From the NCBI GenBank assembly GCA_017415715.1, contig JAFQFD010000038.1, forward strand, positions 1 through 64,000: DNA of 64,000 nt. Direction: 5' to 3'. Below, piece after piece: positions 1 to 9,268 of the stretch. The stretch is from Bacteroidales bacterium. Its GTDB lineage: Bacteria > Bacteroidota > Bacteroidia > Bacteroidales > UBA932. Each line of letters opens with the position of its first letter. Position 1 is the stretch's first letter. A program made the position numbers and the translations under genes. Under the pieces are notes generated by a model. That model was not told where the DNA came from and did no database searches. It saw only the letters and a list, made by a program, of their open reading frames with translations.

Positions 1-19
1 AACACATAAACACTAACCC

Positions 20-3000
20 ATGAAACACCTAACTTATCGAATCGCCCTTATCTTTGCGATAATGGGTCTGAGCTGCGCCAGCGCGTTCGCTCAGCAAGTG
101 AAAGGTACAGTCAAGGATTCAGCAGGTGAGCCGGTAATCGGTGCGGCAATCGTTGTCGAAGGCACGACCACCGGTACAACTGTTGACATTGACGGTAATT
201 TCGTGTTTAACACAGCTGTCCCTAAGGATGCTGTCCTCGTGGTCACTTCGATCGGCTACAAGACAGTGAAGGTTCCTGTAGGAAACGGCTATGTAGAAGT
301 AGTCCTCCAGGAGGATTCTGAACTGCTCGACGAAGTGGTGATGATCGGATACGGTACTCAGAAGAAGGCCGTGGTATCAGCAGCCATCTCTACAGTCGGA
401 ACAGAGATGCTCGACAAAGTGTCAGCTGTCCGCGTAGACGATGCCCTCAAGGGACTTACACCTGGTGTCAATGTTACATCGACTTCAGGCCAGCCGGGCG
501 CAGGTTCTCAGATCCGCATCCGTGGTATCGGTACCATCAACGATGCAAGCCCTTTGTATGTGGTTGACGGTATGGCGGTAAACGGAGGCATCGACTATCT
601 CGCTCCAAGCGACATCGAGCGTATCGACATCCTCAAGGATGCTGCTTCTTGTGCTGTCTTCGGAACACGTGGAGCAAACGGTGTGATCCTCGTGACAACC
701 AAGAAGGGTTCAAAGGACAGAGTATCCGTAAGCTATGATTTCCAGTACGGCATGTCAAGCCCTTGGCGTCAGCGTGAGGTTCTCAATGCTACAGAGTATG
801 CAGTGATGATGAACGAGGCGGCCATCAACGATGGCAATGCTCCGAAATATGCTGATCCTTATTCATTCGGTGCAGGTACTGACTGGCAGAAGGAAGTCTT
901 CAACTGGAACGCTCCTCAGCAGCGCCATCAGCTGACAATCAGCGGAACCAGCGGCAAGAACCAGTATTTCGTCTCAGCAGGATATTATACTCAGGAAGGT
1001 ATTGTCGGCGGTAACTACGACCGTTCAAACTATGAGCGTTTCAGCGTACGCGTAAATGACAACTACAGCATCTTTGATGCGACACAGGAGCGTACATGGC
1101 TCAACAAGATGGATCTCAGCGTGAACGCAGCATATTCGCGCACTTTCACAAGAGGAATCTCAACCAACTCTGAGTTCGGTTCTCCTCTCGGATCGGCAGC
1201 TGCCCTTTCTCCACTCCTCAGCGTATACGTTGATCCTGCAGACGAGCAGGCTGTGATAGATAAGTATTACTACAATGATGCAGCACATGCTGTAGATGAG
1301 GCGACAGGCGAGCTCCTCAATCCTGACTGGAGCGACTTCAATCTCATCCGTGACCCAAGAAACGGACGCCTCTTCACAGTACCGGGAACAGAGTTCCAGG
1401 AAATGGTCAACCCTCTTGCTGACCTTTCTCTCCCGGGCACAAGAAATAATTATGACCGTCTCGTAGGAGGTGCGGAACTCGCATTCCAGATCTATGACGG
1501 ACTCACTTTCCGTTCTTCAGTAAACGTTGACTTCTCTGTCGGCGGTTCTGATGGCTGGACACCAAACTACTATCTTTCATCTACACGTCATCAGGGCTAT
1601 TCTTCAGTATGGGGCTCTATGAACCGTGGCCTTGTATATCAGATAGAGAACTACCTGACATACAATAAGACATTCGTCGAGAAGCATAACCTTACAGTGA
1701 CTCTCGGTCAGTCTGCAAGCGCAGAGCAGGGCCGCAACATCAATGCTTCAAGAATGTACCTGACAGAGGAGGATCCTGACAAGGCAAACATGGGATTCGC
1801 AACAAGCCAGCGTGAGGACAATGACGGAGGCGGATCGCTCTACGTAGACTATCGTCTGTCTTCTCTCTTTGCGCGTGCGTCATATGACTATGATAACCGC
1901 TATATGATCCAGGCGACTGTACGCCGTGACGGTTCTTCACGTTTCGGACCTGGACGTCGTTTCGCCATCTTCCCTTCAGCATCTGCAGCCTGGAACGTAA
2001 AGAACGAGCCTTGGATGCAGGATGTGGCTCCTTGGCTTTCTACAATGAAGGTGCGTGCATCTTGGGGTATCAACGGTAACGACCGTCTCGGTAACTTCAT
2101 GTTCGCAGCACAGACAGCACCTGGCAACAATTACGTATTCGGCAGTGGAGCTCTCGGAAACGAGACCATCATCAACGGTGTGAAGACTACAGTTACTCCT
2201 AACGAACTCCTTGAGTGGGAAAGAAGTAACCAGACGGACTTCGGAGTTGACTTCGGATTCTTCGGAAACTCTCTCCAGTTCACAGCCGACTACTTCTACA
2301 AGAGAACAGACGGAATGCTCATCGAGATGCCTGTTCCTTCATACCTTGGTGAGTCAAAACCATGGGGTAACGTGGGCTCTATGTCAAATACCGGTGTCGA
2401 GCTCGATCTCAACTACCGTTATTCTGTAGGTGACTTCAACTTCACGGTAGGTGCAAACGCTACATATATCAAGACTCTCCTCATCAATGCAGGTAACGAG
2501 TCAGGTATCCTCGACAGAGGTTCAGTACACCAGATGGGTACAATCATCCGTGGTGAGAACGGCCAGCCGTTCCCTTACTACTATGGTTACAAGACAGACG
2601 GTGTGTTCCAGAACTGGGACGAGGTCCGTGCATATACAAATGCTGAAGGCGGTCTTATCCAGCCGGACGCACAGCCTGGTGACTTCCGCTATCAGGACCT
2701 CAACGGCGACGGCAGCATCACAGCTGAAGGCGACCGTACAAATCTCGGAAAGTGCGTTCCATCATGGACCTTCGGTTTCAATGTGGGATTTGACTGGAAG
2801 GGTATCGACTTCTCAATGGTATGGCAGGGCGTAGCAGGAAACAAGATCTTCGATGCTACACGTCGTACAGACATCCCTACAATGAACCAGCCTAAGTATG
2901 TCCTCAACCGCTGGACAGGTGAAGGCTCGACAAACGAGTATCCTCGTTTCACTGTGACTGACCCTAACCAGAACTGGTCAAAGGCATCTGACTTCTTCAT

Positions 3001-3229
3001 CAAGGATGCAAGCTATCTCCGTCTCAAGAATGTGACCCTCGGTTACACTCTTCCTGCAAAGTGGACCAATAAGGTATTCGTCAAGAAGCTTCGCGTTTAC
3101 GCATCTTGCGAGAATGCCTTTACTTTCACAAAGTATGACGGTTTCGATCCTGAAATCGCTGACTACGTCGACAGAGGCATCTATCCTCAGGCACGTACCG
3201 TTCAGTTTGGTGCAAGCATTACTTTCTAA
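20..3229 (+). CDS. SusC/RagA-family TonB-dependent outer-membrane transporter (PUL 1)
   Basis: This is the outer-membrane beta-barrel that imports oligosaccharides, powered by TonB, with the SusD lipoprotein acting as a lid. The 1069-residue protein has a signal peptide (about residues 1-24, ending SAFAQ), a carboxypeptidase-regulatory-like domain (about 25-100), a plug domain starting near the DEVVMIGYGTQ motif (about 105-225) and a long barrel ending in the aromatic-terminated strand GASITF. Length and order are typical of the family. It is the first gene of a plus-strand run through 13326 and is followed after 21 bases by its SusD partner. The neighbouring GH16 and GH5 enzymes suggest a beta-glucan ligand; that is inference from context. 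The promoter lies outside the window. Confidence 0.96.
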   Translation: MKHLTYRIALIFAIMGLSCASAFAQQVKGTVKDSAGEPVIGAAIVVEGTTTGTTVDIDGNFVFNTAVPKDAVLVVTSIGYKTVKVPVGNGYVEVVLQEDSELLDEVVMIGYGTQKKAVVSAAISTVGTEMLDKVSAVRVDDALKGLTPGVNVTSTSGQPGAGSQIRIRGIGTINDASPLYVVDGMAVNGGIDYLAPSDIERIDILKDAASCAVFGTRGANGVILVTTKKGSKDRVSVSYDFQYGMSSPWRQREVLNATEYAVMMNEAAINDGNAPKYADPYSFGAGTDWQKEVFNWNAPQQRHQLTISGTSGKNQYFVSAGYYTQEGIVGGNYDRSNYERFSVRVNDNYSIFDATQERTWLNKMDLSVNAAYSRTFTRGISTNSEFGSPLGSAAALSPLLSVYVDPADEQAVIDKYYYNDAAHAVDEATGELLNPDWSDFNLIRDPRNGRLFTVPGTEFQEMVNPLADLSLPGTRNNYDRLVGGAELAFQIYDGLTFRSSVNVDFSVGGSDGWTPNYYLSSTRHQGYSSVWGSMNRGLVYQIENYLTYNKTFVEKHNLTVTLGQSASAEQGRNINASRMYLTEEDPDKANMGFATSQREDNDGGGSLYVDYRLSSLFARASYDYDNRYMIQATVRRDGSSRFGPGRRFAIFPSASAAWNVKNEPWMQDVAPWLSTMKVRASWGINGNDRLGNFMFAAQTAPGNNYVFGSGALGNETIINGVKTTVTPNELLEWERSNQTDFGVDFGFFGNSLQFTADYFYKRTDGMLIEMPVPSYLGESKPWGNVGSMSNTGVELDLNYRYSVGDFNFTVGANATYIKTLLINAGNESGILDRGSVHQMGTIIRGENGQPFPYYYGYKTDGVFQNWDEVRAYTNAEGGLIQPDAQPGDFRYQDLNGDGSITAEGDRTNLGKCVPSWTFGFNVGFDWKGIDFSMVWQGVAGNKIFDATRRTDIPTMNQPKYVLNRWTGEGSTNEYPRFTVTDPNQNWSKASDFFIKDASYLRLKNVTLGYTLPAKWTNKVFVKKLRVYASCENAFTFTKYDGFDPEIADYVDRGIYPQARTVQFGASITF

Positions 3230-3250
3230 TCACCAGTAAAGAGATTTAAG

Positions 3251-4786
3251 ATGAAAAAGATATATTACATTATAGCAGCGGCGCTGCTCTCTATGACTCT
3301 CAGCTCTTGTGGTGAGGACTGGCTTAACGTACAATCTCACGATAAGATTTACATTGACGAGTACTATAACTCTGAAGCTCGTATCAAGGAAGCTCTCGTA
3401 GCTGCGTACGACCCTCTTCAGTGGTTTGACTGGGGAATGGGCATGTACAATCCTGTTCCTATGATCTATGAGGTTATGGCTGACGACATATATCCTGGAG
3501 GATCAGGTGTGTCAGACAACCGTCACTATCACTTGATGTTCGACTACTCTGTAGACTCTCAGAACACTCCTGCATCAGTATGGACCATCGCTTACTCAGG
3601 TGTGAACCGTGCGAACTGCGTTCATAAATATATGCCGGGCGTTCAGGGCATCTCTGACGAATCAAAGGCTGAGATCCTCGCTGAGGCTACAGTTCTCCGC
3701 AACTGGTATTACACTCAGATGTGGAAGCTTTGGGGAAACATCCCATACTATGAGACAAACCTTGACTTCCCTTACGCTTGCCCTCAGTGGAAAGCTGACG
3801 AGGTGTACGAGGCAATGGCTAAGTCTCTCGAGGAAGCAATTGATTCCAAGGCTCTTCCTATGAAGCGCACTGCAGAGCTCGGCCGCATCACTCAGGCTGC
3901 TGCAATGATGCTCTATGCAGAGATCGTGATGTATCAGAACGACAAGACCAGAATGCAGAAGGCCCTCGATTATATGGAGGAGATCATCACCGGCGGTGAG
4001 TATGCTCTCGTTTCATCTGCTGACCTCGCAAACATGTGGGAGCCTGCAGGCGAGTGGAGCTCTGAGACAATCCTCGACATCAACTTCTTCAGCCAGGGCG
4101 CATATCGTTCATGGGGCAGCCCTCTCGCAGCCGGCGGTACTGTTCTTCCTACCCTCATGGGTCTGAACAGCATGGCAGGCAGCGCGAAGTATGGCAACGA
4201 AGGCTGGGGATTCTTCCCTCTCACTACAATGGCTCCTAAGGCATTCGAGGAAGGCGACCTCAGAAAGGCTGTCACAGTTTATGAAACAGCTTCCGAGCCA
4301 GGCATGACCTTCACAGCACGTTACCAGGAGACCGGATACCACCTTGCAAAGTATCTCCCTCGTCTTGACGGCAACGCAGGTCAGATCGCTGACGCAACAT
4401 TGAACTATGGTACTAACATCCGTCTCTACCGCTACGCTGAGACTCTCCTCAACGCTGCCGAGCTCATCGCCGTTCATGGCTGCTCAGGAAAGGGATCTGC
4501 TGACGCTTACCTCAATGAGGTGCGTACACGTGCGGGCCTCGGTACTGTAGGCGCAAGCCTAGAGACTATCCTCCAGGAGCGTCACGTCGAGCTCATGGGT
4601 GAAGGAAAGCGCTACTGGGACCTCATCCGTCTCGGTCAGGCTGCTACAGTCCTTACTCCAGCTAACGACGAAGGCGGTTTCCGTACAAAGGCGTGGTCTG
4701 AGAACAAGAAGTATCTGCCGTTCCCTCAGTCGGAGATGGATGCAACTGCAAGTACTCAGTACCCTCTTACCCAGAACAACTATTAA
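3251..4786 (+). CDS. SusD/RagB-family starch-binding-like lipoprotein (PUL 1)
   Basis: This is the surface glycan-binding lipoprotein that pairs with the SusC barrel at 20-3229. The 511-residue product starts with a lipoprotein signal (hydrophobic stretch, then LSSC with the lipidated Cys near residue 20). It has the all-helical, tetratricopeptide-like body of SusD proteins and the usual C-terminal segment with RHVELMGEGKRYWDLIRLG followed by a YLPFP stretch near the end. Length is normal for the family. It begins 21 bases after susC and is followed after 19 bases by the multi-module lipoprotein, which fits a co-transcribed PUL core. Family assignment is firm; glycan specificity cannot be read from the sequence. 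Confidence 0.95.
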   Translation: MKKIYYIIAAALLSMTLSSCGEDWLNVQSHDKIYIDEYYNSEARIKEALVAAYDPLQWFDWGMGMYNPVPMIYEVMADDIYPGGSGVSDNRHYHLMFDYSVDSQNTPASVWTIAYSGVNRANCVHKYMPGVQGISDESKAEILAEATVLRNWYYTQMWKLWGNIPYYETNLDFPYACPQWKADEVYEAMAKSLEEAIDSKALPMKRTAELGRITQAAAMMLYAEIVMYQNDKTRMQKALDYMEEIITGGEYALVSSADLANMWEPAGEWSSETILDINFFSQGAYRSWGSPLAAGGTVLPTLMGLNSMAGSAKYGNEGWGFFPLTTMAPKAFEEGDLRKAVTVYETASEPGMTFTARYQETGYHLAKYLPRLDGNAGQIADATLNYGTNIRLYRYAETLLNAAELIAVHGCSGKGSADAYLNEVRTRAGLGTVGASLETILQERHVELMGEGKRYWDLIRLGQAATVLTPANDEGGFRTKAWSENKKYLPFPQSEMDATASTQYPLTQNNY

Positions 4787-4805
4787 TCGTTAATTCTGAA
4801 AGAAT

Positions 4806-7715
4806 ATGAAGATATTTAAATATATGGCGTTGGCTCTGGCGGCTGTCATGACTATGGGCTGCGTTCAGGAGTATATGGAGATCGACCCGGACAAGGTCCC
4901 TTCAGCTTCTGATCTTCAGGTCAAGATCGCTGTAGACAATGAGACCAACTATGTGACATTCTCGGTAGAGAACGAGGGTGTGGTTCCTATGTGGCTTTTC
5001 GGAGAGGAGAAGATCGACGGAAAGGCCAACAAGAAATATGCATACACCGGAAACGGTCTCCAGCTTCGTCTTCGCGACGCAGGTACTCACTCAGTTGAGG
5101 TGAAGGCATATAACGCTCACGGTGTATCCGTAGGTTCAAAGGTTGTCGAGTTCACTCTCGAGAACACTTATCGCGATCCGTTCGACCCTTCAAAGTACAT
5201 CACTTTCTTCGCAGGAAGCGAAAGCAAGACCTGGGAGTGGAACTCTACAGTCAAGGGCCATATGGGCTGCGGTGAGCCGGGTACAGATGGTACAAACTGG
5301 TGGTCGGCAGGTCCAGACGAGAAGAAGGACTGGGGTCTTTATGACGACAGACTCACCTTCACAAAGGACATGAAGTATACTTATAACCCAGGTGAGGGCG
5401 GAATGGTATATGTAAACAAGGATTCAGGATATGGTCCGGAGTACAAAGTCGACGAAAATGACTACATGGTTCCTATCGAAGGCTTCACAACAGACTATTC
5501 ATTCGAGAACGCTTGGAACGACGCAGGTATCGAGGAGATCTATCTCGTGCTTCCTGCCAACACCAACCTTTCTTATATCCCTAACCCTGACGCTTTGGCA
5601 GAGCCTCGCTACAAGCTCCTCGAGGGAACAAATACCAAGAAGATCGCCCTTGTACACGACAATGGTGCCATCGCATGGAAGTATGAGTTCATCGTAGAGG
5701 GCAGCGCCAAGCCTGAGGATCCTAAGCCAGGTGAGGTCGTATTCGATCCTAACTCAGACCGTAACCTCTGGAAGAACGCCGTAATGGACGTTTCATTCTG
5801 GTTCGCAAACAACGATTGGGGCCAGATCGACAACCCTGCATACACAGCAGAAGGCAACAAGCATACAATCGTGATCCCTGAGGGAATCGGTACTCAGCGT
5901 TGGCAGGGTCAGATGGTATTCAATAATACAGGCATCGTGACATCTGCAGACAAGCTGTATGACTTCCAGCTCGTCCTTAACTCTACAGCAGACCACGGCG
6001 GAGTTACCATCAAGCTCACCCAGCAGGACAATGACAATGTCTTCTTCTTCGAGGATGCACATGTAGTGAAGGCATATGAGGAGTTCAAGTATCAGGTCAA
6101 GGGTGTTCAGGGTGTTGACCTTACAAACGCCAAGCTTGTTCTTGACTTCGGTGGTGCAACTCCTGGTTCGACTGTAGAGATCAAGGATATTGTTCTCCAG
6201 GAGCACATCGGTGGTGCGCCTGCAGGTCCTGCACCGTTCGATCCTTCTGCAGCTGACAACCTCTGGAACTCAGCTGTGACTACAGATCATCACTTCTATT
6301 TCGCTAACAACGACTGGGGTGCAATCGAAAATGCGACTGTTACTTCAGACGGCGGTACTCATACATTCGTACTTCCTGAGGGTCTCGGCGGACAGCAGTG
6401 GCAGGGTCAGTTCTTCTTCCAGAACACAGGCCTCGCATCTTCAGCAGCGAAGACTTATGACTTCCACCTCGTGCTCAACTCTACAGCAGATCACCCAGGC
6501 GTGACAGTGAAGCTTTGTTCACAGACCGATGACGGCGCTATCATCACCGACGGCCGCTATGCTCTTACAGCATATGAGGACTTCGTTCTTGATGTATATG
6601 CAGCTCCTGGTATCGATTGCGACAACCTTAAGCTCGTCTTCGACTTCGGCGGCGGACAGGGTGGTTCGACAGTAGTTGTGAAGGATATCGTATTCCGCGA
6701 GGCAAAGACAGTCGGCGGTTCGACAGAGCCGACATTCGATCCTACTGATGCAAGCAATATGTGGCTTACTGCCAATACGACAGAAATGACATATTACTAT
6801 GCACCAGGCTGGGCTCAGATCGACAATCCTGGATTCGTGGCAGATGGCAACAACTATACTGTAACTCTTCCGGAGGCTACAACTGACCAGTGGCAGGCAC
6901 AGGTTGCATTCGCCAACACAGGTATGTCTGCGACATCTGACAAGGCATATGACTTCTATCTCGTGATGAACTCGACTCAGGATCATCCAGGTGTGACTGT
7001 GAAGCTTACTCAGGACGGTGATGACAATCTGTTCTTCTTTGCTGACAGACATCAGCTTGCAGCATATGAAGATTATGTCTACAAGGTGGTGGCAATGCCA
7101 GGTATCGATGCAAGCAACCTCAAGCTCGTGCTTGACTTCGGAGGAAATGCGGCAGGTACAGAGGTGACCATCAAGGACATCATCTTCCGCGAGAGCCAGA
7201 GCACTCCTGCACCGGAGCCAGAGCAGCCTGAGGCGCTTGATCCGAACTCAGCGGCAAATCTCTGGAAGACTGCGGCTATCGATATTTCTTATTGGTTTGC
7301 AGACAACAACTGGACTCAGATTGCAAATCCTGAATTGACTCAGGGTGACAATGAGTACACTCTCATCATGCCGGAAGGAATCGGCGGTTCTCAGTGGCAG
7401 GGACAGTTTGTCTTCAACAAGACAGGCATCAAGATCTCTACTGACAAGACATATGATTTCCAGGTTACATTGTATTCAGAGGCAGATCATCCACATGTTA
7501 CCGTGAAGCCATGCTATGAACAGGCACCTTCAAATGACGTGAACGAACTCTTCTACAAGCCGGATATCGTTCTCTCTGCATATGAGGAGTATGTATATAC
7601 CGTGACAGGCCTTCCTGGAACTGATATTCCTGACATGAAGCTCGTATTCGACTTCGGTGGTGCGGTTGCAGGTTCTAAGGTAATCGTCAGCGGCATTACT
7701 CTTATCGAACATTAA
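4806..7715 (+). CDS. SusE-like surface glycan-binding lipoprotein with four tandem CBM-like modules
   Basis: This is a 969-residue lipoprotein (lipobox MTMGC, Cys19) in the position where PULs encode surface glycan-binding proteins. After the signal come a PKD/Ig-like domain (about 30-115), a separate beta-rich domain (about 120-305), and four modules of about 155-160 residues starting near residues 313, 478, 644 and 811. Each module opens with a [FL]DP...N[LM]W motif, carries a WQ[GA]Q motif and a YDF..[VT][LM][NY]S stretch, and ends with L.[FL]DFGG..GS followed by a short strand. Similar modules are usually CBM4/9-like beta-sandwiches that bind polysaccharide; that function is inferred. Linkers are Pro/Glu-rich. 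I recognise no catalytic motif. It probably holds beta-glucan chains at the cell surface for the downstream GH16 and GH5 enzymes. Confidence 0.85.
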   Translation: MKIFKYMALALAAVMTMGCVQEYMEIDPDKVPSASDLQVKIAVDNETNYVTFSVENEGVVPMWLFGEEKIDGKANKKYAYTGNGLQLRLRDAGTHSVEVKAYNAHGVSVGSKVVEFTLENTYRDPFDPSKYITFFAGSESKTWEWNSTVKGHMGCGEPGTDGTNWWSAGPDEKKDWGLYDDRLTFTKDMKYTYNPGEGGMVYVNKDSGYGPEYKVDENDYMVPIEGFTTDYSFENAWNDAGIEEIYLVLPANTNLSYIPNPDALAEPRYKLLEGTNTKKIALVHDNGAIAWKYEFIVEGSAKPEDPKPGEVVFDPNSDRNLWKNAVMDVSFWFANNDWGQIDNPAYTAEGNKHTIVIPEGIGTQRWQGQMVFNNTGIVTSADKLYDFQLVLNSTADHGGVTIKLTQQDNDNVFFFEDAHVVKAYEEFKYQVKGVQGVDLTNAKLVLDFGGATPGSTVEIKDIVLQEHIGGAPAGPAPFDPSAADNLWNSAVTTDHHFYFANNDWGAIENATVTSDGGTHTFVLPEGLGGQQWQGQFFFQNTGLASSAAKTYDFHLVLNSTADHPGVTVKLCSQTDDGAIITDGRYALTAYEDFVLDVYAAPGIDCDNLKLVFDFGGGQGGSTVVVKDIVFREAKTVGGSTEPTFDPTDASNMWLTANTTEMTYYYAPGWAQIDNPGFVADGNNYTVTLPEATTDQWQAQVAFANTGMSATSDKAYDFYLVMNSTQDHPGVTVKLTQDGDDNLFFFADRHQLAAYEDYVYKVVAMPGIDASNLKLVLDFGGNAAGTEVTIKDIIFRESQSTPAPEPEQPEALDPNSAANLWKTAAIDISYWFADNNWTQIANPELTQGDNEYTLIMPEGIGGSQWQGQFVFNKTGIKISTDKTYDFQVTLYSEADHPHVTVKPCYEQAPSNDVNELFYKPDIVLSAYEEYVYTVTGLPGTDIPDMKLVFDFGGAVAGSKVIVSGITLIEH

Positions 7716-7729
7716 TAGTTGTATGGGAC

Positions 7730-7771
7730 GGCAGGGACAAAAGCCCGCAATGGGCTTTGCCCCTGCCTTTT
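7730..7771 (+). terminator. GC-rich hairpin with T-run inside PUL 1
   Basis: Arms GGCAGGG and CCCTGCC enclose a second nested stem (AAAGCCC pairing with GGGCTTT), followed by TTTT. It lies 15 bases after the stop of the 969-residue lipoprotein and before the first GH16 gene. It looks like an intrinsic terminator or attenuator that would separate expression of the binding proteins from that of the enzymes. Confidence 0.65.
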
Positions 7772-7785
7772 AATGTTTCGTCTCT

Positions 7786-7820
7786 GTCATTTCGACTGAG
7801 CGAAGCGAATGGAGAAATCT
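7786..7820 (+). repeat. REP-like palindrome, GTCATTTCGA...GAAATCT subtype
   Basis: A 35-bp imperfect palindrome starting GTCATTTCGA and ending GAGAAATCT, with GAGCGAAGCGA in the middle. It ends five bases before the ATG of the first GH16 gene. Related copies occur at 10428, 17406, 17443 and, inside murB, 32215. Confidence 0.85.
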
Positions 7821-7825
7821 AAAAA

Positions 7826-9268
7826 ATGAGATTCAAGACTATATTATCACTTGCTGCCCTGGCCATTATGACCATTGCCTGCGGCGAGAAGGATCCGCAG
7901 GGAGGCGATGCCCCCGAGGTGAAGCTGCAGGTGACCCCTGCAGAGATTTCCGTGTCATCAGCAGCACAGGATGTTGTCCTGACTGTAGGTGCAGAGAAGG
8001 ATTGGGGCGTGACTCCTATAGATTCATGGGTGAAGACTTCACCTACAGGAGGTGTCAAGGGGGAGACTACGGTCAAGGTGACCATTGAGGAGAACAAATC
8101 TTTGGAAGAGCGCGCGACAACGCTTCTCTTCAGGTCGGGTTCCATGAAGCTGGAAATCCCTGTGAAGCAGCATTATATGGTCCAGAACGTCATAGTGGAG
8201 AACAAGGCTCTGCTGGATGCTCTGCTCAAGAATCTCGACAAGGACGGCGACGGCGTCCTCAGCACAAAAGAGATAGAGGGTGTCACATCTCTCGATCTTT
8301 CTGACAGTGGGCTTTCGGATGTTTCCGAGCTCGCGGAACTGTTCCCTGACCTTGTGTCTCTCGACCTGTCAGGAAACAATCTCACATCCATTGACATCCA
8401 GATGCTCGGCAAACTTAAGGACCTGGATCTCAGCGGAAACCCTTTGACTTCAGTCTATGTGTGGTCAGACTTTACGGCACCTGCGGGATTCAAGATCCCT
8501 GAAGGTGCGCAGTATGTCGAGCCGGAAATCTATACTCCGGCAGGATATAAGCTCGTATGGAGGGACGAGTTCAATGACCCTTCGCTCACTATGCCTGACA
8601 CCAAGGAATGGTGGTATGAGACCGCTGAGCCGGGTTGGGTGAATAATGAGCTTCAGACTTACGTTGCCGGTCGCACTGGTGATATCGTCACAGCCGACGT
8701 GAGTGACGGCACTTTGAAGATCCGCGCCATAAAGAGCGGAAACAGAGTGTATTCGGCACGTGTGAACACGAGAAAGAACTGGACCTACGGCTACTTCGAG
8801 GCGCGCCTCAAGCTGCCGAAGGGCAAGGGCACCTGGCCGGCGTTCTGGATGATGCCGTCAGTATGGTCAGGCTGGCCTGAAGGAGGCGAGATCGACATCA
8901 TGGAGCACGTGGGATGTGTCCCTACCGAGGTGTCGTCTTCGATCCACTGCAAGGCATATTATCATGCCATAGGCACTCAGAAGACTGCCGCCAGAAAGGT
9001 GGCGGGCGTCATGGACGAGTTCCATACATATGCCCTTGAGTGGACTCCGGAATATATAAAGACCTATGTGGACGGCAAGCAGCTGTTCTATTACAATCCA
9101 GACGACTATTCACAGGGACGCAATGCCAATACCTGGCCTTTCAACAAGCCGTTCGAGCTCAAGCTCAACCTCGCATGGGGCGGCGACTGGGGAGGAATGA
9201 TGGGCGTTGACGAAAGCTGCCTCCCTGCAACATATGAAATCGATTACGTACGCGTATTCCAGAAATGA
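7826..9268 (+). CDS. GH16 laminarinase-type beta-glucanase lipoprotein with BACON domain, EF-hand-like loop and leucine-rich repeats
   Basis: This predicted lipidated endo-beta-glucanase (lipobox TIAC, Cys19) has 480 residues. Residues about 31-118 form a BACON domain, a family thought to bind carbohydrate or mucin-type surfaces. Residues about 127-212 contain a DKDGDGVLSTKEI loop resembling a calcium-binding EF-hand or dockerin loop, followed by about three short leucine-rich repeats (LDLS..GL, LDLSGNNL, LDLSGNPL). The GH16 catalytic domain spans about 240-480, with motif GEIDIME giving E355 (nucleophile), D357 and E360 (acid/base). This ExDxxE form is the laminarinase type. Its last codons overlap the next gene by 4 bases (ATGA), indicating translational coupling. 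The LRR insertion is unusual for GH16. Beta-1,3-glucan specificity is inferred from the motif. Confidence 0.92.
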   Translation: MRFKTILSLAALAIMTIACGEKDPQGGDAPEVKLQVTPAEISVSSAAQDVVLTVGAEKDWGVTPIDSWVKTSPTGGVKGETTVKVTIEENKSLEERATTLLFRSGSMKLEIPVKQHYMVQNVIVENKALLDALLKNLDKDGDGVLSTKEIEGVTSLDLSDSGLSDVSELAELFPDLVSLDLSGNNLTSIDIQMLGKLKDLDLSGNPLTSVYVWSDFTAPAGFKIPEGAQYVEPEIYTPAGYKLVWRDEFNDPSLTMPDTKEWWYETAEPGWVNNELQTYVAGRTGDIVTADVSDGTLKIRAIKSGNRVYSARVNTRKNWTYGYFEARLKLPKGKGTWPAFWMMPSVWSGWPEGGEIDIMEHVGCVPTEVSSSIHCKAYYHAIGTQKTAARKVAGVMDEFHTYALEWTPEYIKTYVDGKQLFYYNPDDYSQGRNANTWPFNKPFELKLNLAWGGDWGGMMGVDESCLPATYEIDYVRVFQK

